Source: Limnochorda pilosa
GTDB lineage: Bacteria > Bacillota > Limnochordia > Limnochordales > Limnochordaceae
NCBI RefSeq assembly: GCF_001544015.1
Contig: NZ_AP014924.1
Coordinates: 3,100,001-3,164,000, forward strand
Length of the DNA: 64,000 nt
Reading direction: 5' to 3'
In this document: piece by piece, positions 36,608 through 44,139 of the stretch
Layout of the letters: every line of letters starts with the position of its first letter
Numbering within the stretch: the first letter of the stretch is position 1
Position numbers and translations under genes: made by a program
Notes under the pieces: model-generated
What the model was told of the DNA's origin: nothing
Seen by the model: the letters and a program-made list of their open reading frames with translations, nothing else
The model's database searches: none

Positions 36608-36893
36608 GAGTCAACTCACCTCTCAGCGGGGTGGGCCGAGAGGATCTTCCTGGTACAGGTATCGAAGCCGAGGGGCCAAAACTTTAGGCGGGATCCCACG
36701 CCGCGAAGGCGCAGGATCGGCGCTAGCGGTCCTGTAGACGAGTGTCGCCAGCGAGGGGGCGAATAGATCACCCGCATGCGACGATGTTTCGTGAAACGAG
36801 CGCGTTCGCTGTCAGGAACGGTTCTGGGAAGGTGGCATGCACCCGCGGTGCGCTGCCGAGGGCGTTGGCGCCCGGCGGCTAGAACGGCCGGTG
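36608..36893. other. Gap between csrA and flaG where hag would be expected
   Basis: In Bacillus the flagellin gene lies between csrA and flaG. Here only 286 bases separate them and no flagellin-like frame is present. The right half is the flaG leader and promoter. The rest shows no gene. Confidence 0.7.
36657..36686 (-). promoter_or_regulatory. Sigma-D (FliA)-type promoter of flaG-fliD operon
   Basis: TAAA (36683-36686) and a -10 region containing CGATA (36660-36664) on the minus strand are separated as in sigma-D promoters (TAAA, 16 bases, TTCGATAC; consensus GCCGATAT). The layout matches the flgM promoter, which also begins TAAAGTT with a 16-base spacer. Confidence 0.6.
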
Positions 36894-37187
36894 TCAATCC
36901 GACTCTGGGACGGTTTCTTCCTTCGATGTCTCCCGATCTGGGGGGGCCGGCCGGTGCCGGCCCAGGAGGCTGTCCAGCTCGCCTAGACGGCCGGGTTCCT
37001 GGAGCTGGAGGGCGGCGCGCCGGTTCTCCTCCTGGATCTCCCGGTAGATCTCCTCCCGGTGGACCGGGATCCGCCGGGGCGCATCGATACCCAGCTTCAC
37101 CTGGTCTCCGTGGACGTCCACCACCACGATGCGGATGTCGTCGCCGATCATGATGCTCTCGTCCCGCTTGCGGGTGAGGACCAGCAT
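36894..37187 (-). CDS. csrA: Carbon storage regulator / flagellin translation repressor CsrA
   Basis: CsrA binds GGA motifs in mRNA leaders and blocks translation, classically of flagellin. The core [37 protein letters not shown] and [20 protein letters not shown] is complete. A C-terminal extension of about 30 residues gives 97 residues in place of the usual 60-75. The ATG at 37187 fits the family start. It follows fliW, its antagonist. Confidence 0.93.
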   Translation of the reverse strand: MLVLTRKRDESIMIGDDIRIVVVDVHGDQVKLGIDAPRRIPVHREEIYREIQEENRRAALQLQEPGRLGELDSLLGRHRPAPPDRETSKEETVPESD

Positions 37188-37266
37188 CGGACCCACGTCC
37201 CTCCATGGACACCGGCACCGACGTCCGTGGCTCGAGTGGCGGGCTAAAGGAGCTTGGTCGGAAGGC

Positions 37267-37716
37267 TCACCCGGCGCGCACGGCCGCCCAGCGCCCGTCG
37301 AACAAGAGCTGGCGCGTCGGGTAGTCTTCCTCTTCGAGCACCCACTGCATCCCGAGGCGGCGACCCCGGTGGATCAACACCGGCGCCTTGAGGTTGACGG
37401 TCGCCTTCTCCACTGCTCCCGGCAGGGTGACGACGCCGTACACCTCGATCTCGCCGGACTCATTCGGCTCAAGCTCGGCCAACTCCTCGCGCCGCAGGGA
37501 GAGCCGGTACTCGGGGAAGAACGGGCGGGGATCCACCAGGATGAACGCCAGGCCGGGTTCCTCCACAGCCTGGAGGAAGCGGAAGACGCTTCCCGGCTGA
37601 TGGTCCAGCAGCGCGTAGCGCCGGACCTCCTCGAAGCCGATCATGCCCGAGGGGAAGGTGATGACATCCTCCTCCCTCACGTCGATGCGGCCGAACTGGG
37701 TCGTTTCAATCTCCAT
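37267..37716 (-). CDS. fliW: Flagellar assembly factor FliW
   Basis: FliW binds flagellin or CsrA and relieves CsrA repression when flagellin has been exported. The 149-residue protein has [52 protein letters not shown] and [26 protein letters not shown] precedes the ATG. It lies between flgL and csrA as in Bacillus. Confidence 0.93.
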   Translation of the reverse strand: MEIETTQFGRIDVREEDVITFPSGMIGFEEVRRYALLDHQPGSVFRFLQAVEEPGLAFILVDPRPFFPEYRLSLRREELAELEPNESGEIEVYGVVTLPGAVEKATVNLKAPVLIHRGRRLGMQWVLEEEDYPTRQLLFDGRWAAVRAG

Positions 37717-37756
37717 GATCCAGCCCCCTTGCCCCGGCCCGTGGCCGGAGCGTCCA

Positions 37757-38656
37757 TCAGCGCAGGTAGTCCGCGAGGTTGGGCTGCAGCACCCGGGCCC
37801 CCACCTGCAAGGCTACCCGATAGGCGTACTCCTGCATGCTGAGCTCCATGACCTTCTCCTCGATCTCCACGTCCTCGTTCTTTGAGAGGAGCTCCTTGAG
37901 GTTGATGTCGAACTCCTTCATGCGCATGTCGGCCATCTCCACCCGGTTGGTGCGGGCGCCGGTGACCGAGCGGGCAGCGATGATGGTGTCGAGGGCGGTG
38001 TCGAGGGCGGCGAGGTCGGCACCTCCCACCTGCGCTGGATTGTTGACCAGATCGAACTCCACTTGCTCCAACGCATCAAGCGCGGGCTTAAAGACGGGCC
38101 CTCCTACCACGTTGATCTGTAGCGTGGCAGATGGTCCGATCGGGTAGTCCATCGTCCCGGAATCGCCGGCGTAGGTATAGGTAGGCGGAGGCCCACCGCC
38201 GGGAGTGAACAGGTCAGGCGGCCCTACCTGTCGATCTACTTTGTACCCACCGAAGATGCGACGTCCCTCATGCTCTGTCTCTGTCACTTGGAGAAGTGCT
38301 TCCTTAAGCTGCTTGATCTCGCCAGCAATGGCATCACGCGCCTCTTGGGGGAGGCTGCCGTCAGCCCCTCGCACGGTCAACTCACGTGCGCGCTGAAGGA
38401 CAGTCGTTGCTTCGTTCAACGCCGCGTCGGTCGCGTTGAGCCACGACTTAGCGTCGCGGAGGTTGGCATCGTACCGACCCGTCTCCCCAAGGGACCGACG
38501 CAGGTCGTAGCTGCGGGCGATGCGTGCCGGGTCGTCGGAAGGCAGCCGGATCTCCTTGCCTGAGGAGAGCTGCTCGTTCAGGCGATCCAGCCTTCGCATG
38601 TTGCCCTGGAGACTCTGCAGCACATGAGCACTCATCATACCTTGAGTAATACGCAT
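37757..38656 (-). CDS. flgL: Flagellar hook-associated protein 3
   Basis: FlgL joins hook and filament. The 299-residue protein has the flagellin-like N-terminus MRITQGMMSAHVLQSLQGNM with LNEQLSSGKEIRLPSDDP, and the C-terminus KNEDVEIEEKVMELSMQEYA. The middle, surface-exposed part is variable with lower GC (32 of 60 at 38281-38340). GACGGAGGTGACC precedes the ATG. Confidence 0.94.
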   Translation of the reverse strand: MRITQGMMSAHVLQSLQGNMRRLDRLNEQLSSGKEIRLPSDDPARIARSYDLRRSLGETGRYDANLRDAKSWLNATDAALNEATTVLQRARELTVRGADGSLPQEARDAIAGEIKQLKEALLQVTETEHEGRRIFGGYKVDRQVGPPDLFTPGGGPPPTYTYAGDSGTMDYPIGPSATLQINVVGGPVFKPALDALEQVEFDLVNNPAQVGGADLAALDTALDTIIAARSVTGARTNRVEMADMRMKEFDINLKELLSKNEDVEIEEKVMELSMQEYAYRVALQVGARVLQPNLADYLR

Positions 38657-38693
38657 CGAACGGTCACCTCCGTCTCGACACCGTCACCGAGCC

Positions 38694-40115
38694 CTAGAGA
38701 CCCACCCGACCCGTGCGCGTGATCAACTGCTCCAGCATGGAGTCCACCGCTGTGAGCACCCGTGACGAGGCACTGTACGCGTGCTCGAACCGCAGCATGT
38801 TGGTGAGCTCCTCGTCCAGCGAAACCCCAGATACCGCAGCCCGCTGGTTTTCGAGGTGGTTCATTAGGACCTCCTGGCTGTCGACGCGAACTTGCGCCTC
38901 CTGACCGAGGGAGCCCACGCGAGCCAGCAGTGCTTCAACGGACTCATCAGGCGTCATCCCCAGGGTTGGCAGGTCAACGTTGGCAAGGGCCGCAATGGCC
39001 GCGGCAACGTTCCCGTTACCGGGTTCACCCAGGGCATCGGCTGCGGCAATCTCCTCTGGTGTCGTGAGAGCCAGCCCGATGTCCAGCGCGCTCGCTCCCG
39101 AAAAGAAGTCCCCCCCTGCGTTATCGTTCAGGTCATAGGTGTTGGGATTGGACGCATCGTTGTGAAGGTTGTTCACGGCTGTGATGAGGTCTCTTGCCAG
39201 CGCATCCAGGTCCTTGATCCACTGGACGATCCTGCTGTCGCGCAGCTCCACCATCGCTCCCAGCTTGGAACCAGGCTGCGCAAGCTGCTGACTGTCTGCG
39301 ACCCACTCGACCCTAGCCGCCTGTAGAGGTGGATCGACGAACCCAGAGGCGCCATCCTGGGTGACGTTCACCACCTGAAGCACGTACGCCCGGTCCTCAT
39401 CCACCAGCATGTGGTCGCCCATGCGGACGTTGATCTGGCCGTCCCGCCCGTCCTCGATGGTGAAGCCCACGACCTGGGAGAGGTCCCGCAGGAGCTGGTC
39501 CCGCTTGTCCATCAGGTCGTTGGGTTGCTGGCCCAGGCGGACCACCTTGGCGATCTCCTTGTTGGTCTGGGCGATGCGGTCGGCGAGGGTGTTCACCTCG
39601 TCGACCTGCACCCGGATCTGGCGGTCCAGGTCGACCCGGAGCTCGTGCAGCTGCTGGCGGGTGTGGCGGAAGGCGTCGGCCACGCCGCGGGCCCGTTCGA
39701 GCACCACCTCGCGCTCGGGGATGCTCTCGGGTCGCTTGGAGAGCTCGTTCCACGCCTCCCAGAACCAGTCGAGGGCCTGGCCGATGCCGCTCTCGGTGGG
39801 CTCCATCAGGAAGCGCTCCACCTGGCCCACCCCCCCGGCGATCTGCTCCCAGTAGCCCAGGGTCGAGTCCTCCTGCAGGAGCTGAATCTGGGTGAAGGCG
39901 TCGTGCATGCGGCGGATCTGGGTGACGTTCACGCCCGTGCCCACCTGGCCCTCGGGCCAGGCGTCGATGGGCGGGGTGGCCTGCAGGATGCCCACCTGGC
40001 GGGTGTAGCCCGGGGTGTTGGCGTTGCCCACGTTGTGGCTGGTGACGTCCAGCGAGCGCTGGTGGGCCATGAGCGCCCGCTTCGCGATCTCGATGCCCAG
40101 AAAGGTTCCGGCCAA
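38694..40115 (-). CDS. flgK: Flagellar hook-associated protein 1
   Basis: FlgK is the first hook-filament junction protein. The start is probably the TTG at 40115, with GAAGGAGG eight bases upstream, giving 473 residues that begin AGTFLGIEIAKRALMAHQRS. The flagellar rod motif HNVGNANTPGYTRQVGI, the central D2 region and the C-terminal VSLDEELTNMLRFEHAYSAS are all present. GC drops to 29 of 60 at 39121-39180 in the variable part. An upstream in-frame start at 40154 would add 13 residues without a ribosome-binding site. Confidence 0.94.
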   Translation of the reverse strand: MAGTFLGIEIAKRALMAHQRSLDVTSHNVGNANTPGYTRQVGILQATPPIDAWPEGQVGTGVNVTQIRRMHDAFTQIQLLQEDSTLGYWEQIAGGVGQVERFLMEPTESGIGQALDWFWEAWNELSKRPESIPEREVVLERARGVADAFRHTRQQLHELRVDLDRQIRVQVDEVNTLADRIAQTNKEIAKVVRLGQQPNDLMDKRDQLLRDLSQVVGFTIEDGRDGQINVRMGDHMLVDEDRAYVLQVVNVTQDGASGFVDPPLQAARVEWVADSQQLAQPGSKLGAMVELRDSRIVQWIKDLDALARDLITAVNNLHNDASNPNTYDLNDNAGGDFFSGASALDIGLALTTPEEIAAADALGEPGNGNVAAAIAALANVDLPTLGMTPDESVEALLARVGSLGQEAQVRVDSQEVLMNHLENQRAAVSGVSLDEELTNMLRFEHAYSASSRVLTAVDSMLEQLITRTGRVGL

Positions 40116-40217
40116 GGGAAGCCCTCCTTCGATGCCGAGCAGGCGGGAAAGCACAGGGCGGCAAGGGCGCGCCTCACCGCAGGGCGCAGCCCAGAACCCA
40201 CCCGAGCCGGCTCGCGC

Positions 40218-40649
40218 TCACACGTGACGGTCGATGATGACCCGTGGCTCGGCCTGCTGCAAGCGCCCGTCACCGGAGTAGGTCTGAAGGCCGGGACGCA
40301 GGTGCTCCAGCATGAAGTGCACCCAGGCCGCCTCCTGCTCCAGGAGCGCCTGGTTGGCCTGCTGCAGCGAACGCACCCTCTGCAGCCGGCGCCGGTCCGC
40401 ATCGCTCCACTGCGGAGCAACCTGTGCCCGGTCGGTGACGGCCGCGACCTCTTGCGGCGATGCCACGGCGCCTCCCTGGTCGCGGGCCCCGGATGCGGTC
40501 ACCCACCGCGTCATCTCGGCCTCGAGGGCCTCGGTGGTCTCCAGCAGCCTCTCGGGGCGGCGCTTCCGGATGGCCTCCTGCTGGCGACGGAGGAGGGCCT
40601 CCAGCCGCCGGAGCGAAGCAGACGCCCCCGGGGCGTCCGGGCGGGACAC
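40218..40649 (-). CDS. flgN: FlgN-family export chaperone
   Basis: FlgN chaperones FlgK and FlgL. This 143-residue helical protein has a typical pattern (RRLEALLRRQQEAIRKRRPE, RVRSLQQANQALLEQEAAWV) and sits between flgM and flgK as in Bacillus. The GTG at 40649 lies 2 bases from the flgM stop with AGGGAGGGAG upstream. Confidence 0.82.
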   Translation of the reverse strand: MSRPDAPGASASLRRLEALLRRQQEAIRKRRPERLLETTEALEAEMTRWVTASGARDQGGAVASPQEVAAVTDRAQVAPQWSDADRRRLQRVRSLQQANQALLEQEAAWVHFMLEHLRPGLQTYSGDGRLQQAEPRVIIDRHV

Positions 40650-40650
40650 G

Positions 40651-41001
40651 TCAGTCTCCCTCCCTGCCACCGGGGGCACCCTCTGCGTCCTGGGTGGACG
40701 GCAGGTCCGCGGCCAAACGGTCCACCAGGAATCGGGCGAACATCTTCTCGGCCACGTCGGCCGAGTCGACACGATAGGTTCCGGCGTCCAGGGCCTTCCG
40801 CAGCTCGGCCACCTTCGCTTCCCGCACGTCGGGCATCCCCGCCAGGGCTTCCCGGACCTTCTGAATCTCCCGGGCCTCCTTGGACAGGGTGACCCTGTCG
40901 GGACGGGGCCGGCCGCCGCCCGGGCCCGCCTTCACCTTCTGCGCGCCCTGCACCTGGTAGATACGGACCACCCGCTGGACCTGCGCCTCGGAGACGATCA
41001 T
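40651..41001 (-). CDS. flgM: Anti-sigma-D factor FlgM
   Basis: FlgM binds the flagellar sigma factor until the hook is complete. This 116-residue protein has the conserved RVTLSKEAREIQKVREAL and the C-terminal sigma-binding helices VAELRKALDAGTYRVDSADV, AEKMFARFLVDRLA. GGGGGTGGAGGTGG precedes the ATG. A sigma-D-type promoter at 41040-41067 makes the operon autoregulatory. Confidence 0.92.
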   Translation of the reverse strand: MIVSEAQVQRVVRIYQVQGAQKVKAGPGGGRPRPDRVTLSKEAREIQKVREALAGMPDVREAKVAELRKALDAGTYRVDSADVAEKMFARFLVDRLAADLPSTQDAEGAPGGREGD

Positions 41002-41039
41002 GCTCCACCTCCACCCCCGCCGTTGCCGGCTCATCTTAC

Positions 41040-41067
41040 CTTTCGGCATGCGCCTCCGGCAACTTTA
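41040..41067 (-). promoter_or_regulatory. Sigma-D (FliA)-type promoter of the flgM operon, inside a dyad
   Basis: TAAA (41064-41067), 16 bases, then GCCGAAAG (41040-41047) matches the sigma-D consensus at 10 of 12 positions. The -35 lies in the centre of a perfect 9-bp inverted repeat (CCTCCGGCA 41053-41061, TGCCGGAGG 41075-41083). A regulator could bind that repeat. Confidence 0.7.
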
Positions 41068-41162
41068 CGGAGGCTGCCGGAGGGCCCGACGGCCGCGGGT
41101 ACGCCGTCCCCTCGCTCCCGCGGTCGAAGGCTCGCGGGCGGGCACTCTCAGTCTGCTACAGT

Positions 41163-41585
41163 CTATCGCCGGTACCGCTCCCGGCGCTCCTCGAGCCAGT
41201 GCCGTCCCAGGTGGAAGCGAGCCGGAGATTCAGATGGCCTGGATTCCACCGGGGGCCGGGTCTGGGCAGCGGCCGCCTGCTCCATCGCCCGAGTGCAGTC
41301 CGAGCAGAGACGTCCGGTGCTGATCGACGCCCCGCATCGCTCGCACTGGAGGGCATCAGGATCACCCACCAACTCCAACCGGCCCTCCCGGAGGAAACGT
41401 CGGATGTGGTCCGCATCCACGCCGGTTGCTTGGCTCACCTCCATGAGGTTGGCCTCGGGATGATCCCGGAGGTAGTCCACCACCGCCTCGAAGGCCTCGG
41501 CGTCCTCCCGCTGGCACTGGGGGCAAAGGCTGCCCAACCGGCCGTCCGTCAGGCGCCCGCACCGCACGCAGTTCCTCAGCGCCAT
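41163..41585 (-). CDS. yvyF: YvyF/TIGR03826 flagellar-region zinc-ribbon protein
   Basis: The 140-residue protein has an N-terminal zinc ribbon (NCVRCGRLTDGRLGSLCPQC), a helix-turn-helix (ANLMEVSQATGVDADHIRRF) and a second zinc ribbon (QCERCGASISTGRLCSDC). This matches the YvyF family at the same place in Bacillus (comFC-yvyF-flgM). GGAGGT lies nine bases before the ATG at 41585. The family is linked to flagellar control but poorly known. Confidence 0.88.
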   Translation of the reverse strand: MALRNCVRCGRLTDGRLGSLCPQCQREDAEAFEAVVDYLRDHPEANLMEVSQATGVDADHIRRFLREGRLELVGDPDALQCERCGASISTGRLCSDCTRAMEQAAAAQTRPPVESRPSESPARFHLGRHWLEERRERYRR

Positions 41586-41646
41586 GAGCATCCCACCTCC
41601 GGTTACCGCTGCATCGGACTTACTGCCCCGCACGGTAGAGTTCCGA

Positions 41647-42564
41647 TCACTCAGGGCGATCTCCTTCCGGTGGCGGCGTGACCGCCAGGGTGAGGACGTC
41701 CACCCTCCGGGCACCCGCCGCCAGTAGCGTCCGGGCGGCCTCCCGGCAGGTGGCGCCAGTGGTCAGCACGTCGTCCACCAGCAGAATCCGGCGCCCCCGT
41801 ACACTCCTGGCATCGGACACCGCGAAGGCGCCCTGAAGGTTCCGCCTCCGGGAGCCCTCGTCCAACCCCACCTGGGGCGCCGTGGGCCGAGGCCGGGCCA
41901 GGAGCTCGGGCCGCAGGGGGCGGGCCAGCAGCCGGGCCACCCCCGCGGCCAGCAGCTCGCTTTGGTTGTAGCCCCGTTCCTGCAGGCGGCCCGGGTGGAG
42001 GGGCACCGGTACCACGGCCGAGGTGGTCGCGAAGAGAAGCTCCTCGCGAGCCAGGAGGCCCATGAGCGCGCCCAGTGGCAGCGAGAGCTCCGCCTCGCCC
42101 CGGTACTTCAGCCGGTGGACGGCGGCCCGCAGCCAGCCGCTGTAGAGCCCCACGGCCCGGGCCCGGGCGAAGGCGGGTGGGTCCCTGCGGCAACGGGGGC
42201 ACTCCACCGGACCCCCGGCCACCCGCAGGAAGACCTCCCGGGTCCGGCGCAAGACCGGCGGCCATCGCCCCTTCTCGCCCCTGGTTCCGGGCGGGTCCCT
42301 CACCCTTTCAGGCTCGGTGGGTTGCCCGCACCGTTCGCAGAGGAAGCCGTGGAGCCGCGGGAGCTCGGCCAGGCACTCCGGGCAGAGGGGCTCGCTCCGC
42401 GCGGTGACCGGGCCGTCCCGGCAGATCAGGCAGAGGGGCGGCCGGGGGTAGACCCACGCGCCGAGCCGTCGTCCCCACTCGGCCGCCGCGGCCCGGGCTC
42501 GGGCCGCCACCGTGGGAGGGCCCGCGCGCCTGCCGCCGGGCGGGAGCCACCCCGGGGCGCTCAC
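41647..42564 (-). CDS. comFC: Competence protein ComFC (phosphoribosyltransferase-like)
   Basis: ComFC helps natural DNA uptake with ComFA. The 305-residue protein has an N-terminal zinc-binding module (CLICRDG, LCPECLAEL, LCERCGQP, ECPRCRRDP) and a PRTase domain. AVHRLKYRGEAELSLPLG, VVPVPLHPGRLQERGYNQSE and the PRPP loop ILLVDDVLTTGATCREA are clear. The GTG start shares GTGA with the comFA stop. A 60-residue basic N-terminus is longer than usual. Confidence 0.92.
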   Translation of the reverse strand: MSAPGWLPPGGRRAGPPTVAARARAAAAEWGRRLGAWVYPRPPLCLICRDGPVTARSEPLCPECLAELPRLHGFLCERCGQPTEPERVRDPPGTRGEKGRWPPVLRRTREVFLRVAGGPVECPRCRRDPPAFARARAVGLYSGWLRAAVHRLKYRGEAELSLPLGALMGLLAREELLFATTSAVVPVPLHPGRLQERGYNQSELLAAGVARLLARPLRPELLARPRPTAPQVGLDEGSRRRNLQGAFAVSDARSVRGRRILLVDDVLTTGATCREAARTLLAAGARRVDVLTLAVTPPPEGDRPE

Positions 42565-44081
42565 GGCGCCTCCCCCGGCGCGGCGGAACCCAGGAGACCC
42601 TCCCGGGCCGCCCTCCGGTTCATCCCGCGAACGGCGAGCAGGGCCCGCCAGACTTCCCGGGAGGGCCAGGCGCCCGCGAAGAGCACCCTCCCCGCAGGAT
42701 CCTCCGGGCTCCGGCCGGACCGGCCCGCCATCTGCACCAGGGCGGCCGCATCGAAGACGGGGTGCTCGGGGAAGAGGACCATCACGTCCACCGCCGGGAG
42801 GGTGACCCCCCGCTCCAGCAGGGAGGTACTCACCAGGACCCCCACCCGCCCGCGGCGGAAGCGCTCCAGCGTCTCGTCCCTGGCGGGATGCCCAGCCCAG
42901 ATCGTACCCACCGGCTCCCCCACCAGGCGGGCCAGCACGGGGGGCAGCGCCTGCGCGAGGGTCACCGTGGGCACGAAGATCAGGAGCCGCGCCCCCCGGG
43001 CCCGCGACGCCCGCAGCCAGACCGCCAGGCGCCGGGGCCAGGCCCCCGGGACCTGCCAGGCAAGGAGCCTGGGATCCCACAGGAGCCGGGGCTCGGGCAA
43101 GGCGTGGCCGTGGGGCCGCACGGGCAGGAAGAGGAGGCCCGTGCGCCCCCGGCCCCGGCCTCCACCCCGACCTCCGGCTTGCCGCCGGAGCCATGTCGGT
43201 GGGGTGGCGCTCACCCAGAGCCGCTTCGCCCCTGGCAGGGCTGCCCGCTCCACCGCCCTCCGGAGGATCTCGTGGTCCCGGAAGGGGAAGGCGTCCACCT
43301 CGTCGACGGCCACCAGGTGGAAGGCACGGTGGAACCGGAGGCACTGGTGGGTCGTGGCCACCACCAGGGGCGCTCCCGGATCCGGCCGGCTCTCCTCCGG
43401 CGCGCCCCCGTACCAGGCGCTCACGGGCAGCGGGGCGAAGGCGGATCGGATGCGGGGCTCCAGCTCCCGCACCACCTCCCGCCGGGGGGTGGCCACCAGC
43501 ACCCGGCCCTGGGCCCGGAGGGTCGCGGCCGCCGCGGCCAGGAGCATCTCGGTCTTCCCCGCGCCGCAGGCCGCCCAGAGCAGCATGGACCCGGGGCCGG
43601 CAGGCTCCGTGGCCCAGCGTGCCAGGGCATCGGCCACCCGGCGCTGGGCCGGGGTGAGGCGAAAGGGAAGGCGGGGCCAGCTCGGAGAATCAGGCGCGCC
43701 CAGAGGGCACCCGCCGCCGGGAGCGGGCCAGGGGGTGGCAGGTCTCGCCGGGAAGCGGTAGAGCCGGTCGCAGCCGCGGGCCGGCCCCAGTGTCGCGCAC
43801 TCCTCGCAGAAGGGACAGTCCGTTCGCCCGCAGCGGCCGCAGGGCAGGAGACGGATCGCGCTCCCGCCGCACCGGAGGCAGGTCCACCCGCGAGGACCGC
43901 GTTCGATCGCGGGGACCCGGTCGACCCACCCGGCCGCCACCGCCGCCGCCAGGGTCTCCAGGTCCGACGGCGCCCCGCCGGCACGGCGGGCCAGCTCGCT
44001 CTCCAGGAGCGCCTGGCCCTGCCAGCGGTCCAGCAGGCGCGCCCCCACGGGCGCGCCTCCATCCTGCTCGTACGACGACAT
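42561..44081 (-). CDS. comFA: Competence DNA-uptake helicase ComFA
   Basis: ComFA is the ATP-dependent motor that helps pull single-stranded DNA into the cell. The 506-residue protein has an N-terminal four-cysteine zinc motif (CLRCGGSAIRLLPCGRCGR and PFCEECATLG). A DEAD-like helicase follows, with Walker A WAACGAGKTEMLL, motif II LVAVDEVDAFPF, motif III WVSATPP, and motif VI region QMAGRSGRSPEDPAGRVLF. AGGAGG precedes the ATG at 44081. comFB of Bacillus is absent between comFA and comFC. Confidence 0.92.
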   Translation of the reverse strand: MSSYEQDGGAPVGARLLDRWQGQALLESELARRAGGAPSDLETLAAAVAAGWVDRVPAIERGPRGWTCLRCGGSAIRLLPCGRCGRTDCPFCEECATLGPARGCDRLYRFPARPATPWPAPGGGCPLGAPDSPSWPRLPFRLTPAQRRVADALARWATEPAGPGSMLLWAACGAGKTEMLLAAAAATLRAQGRVLVATPRREVVRELEPRIRSAFAPLPVSAWYGGAPEESRPDPGAPLVVATTHQCLRFHRAFHLVAVDEVDAFPFRDHEILRRAVERAALPGAKRLWVSATPPTWLRRQAGGRGGGRGRGRTGLLFLPVRPHGHALPEPRLLWDPRLLAWQVPGAWPRRLAVWLRASRARGARLLIFVPTVTLAQALPPVLARLVGEPVGTIWAGHPARDETLERFRRGRVGVLVSTSLLERGVTLPAVDVMVLFPEHPVFDAAALVQMAGRSGRSPEDPAGRVLFAGAWPSREVWRALLAVRGMNRRAAREGLLGSAAPGEAP

Positions 44082-44139
44082 GAAAAACGCCTCCTGCCCC
44101 TGGGGCACGAGGCTCACGCGCCATCCGGCCGGGAACGGA

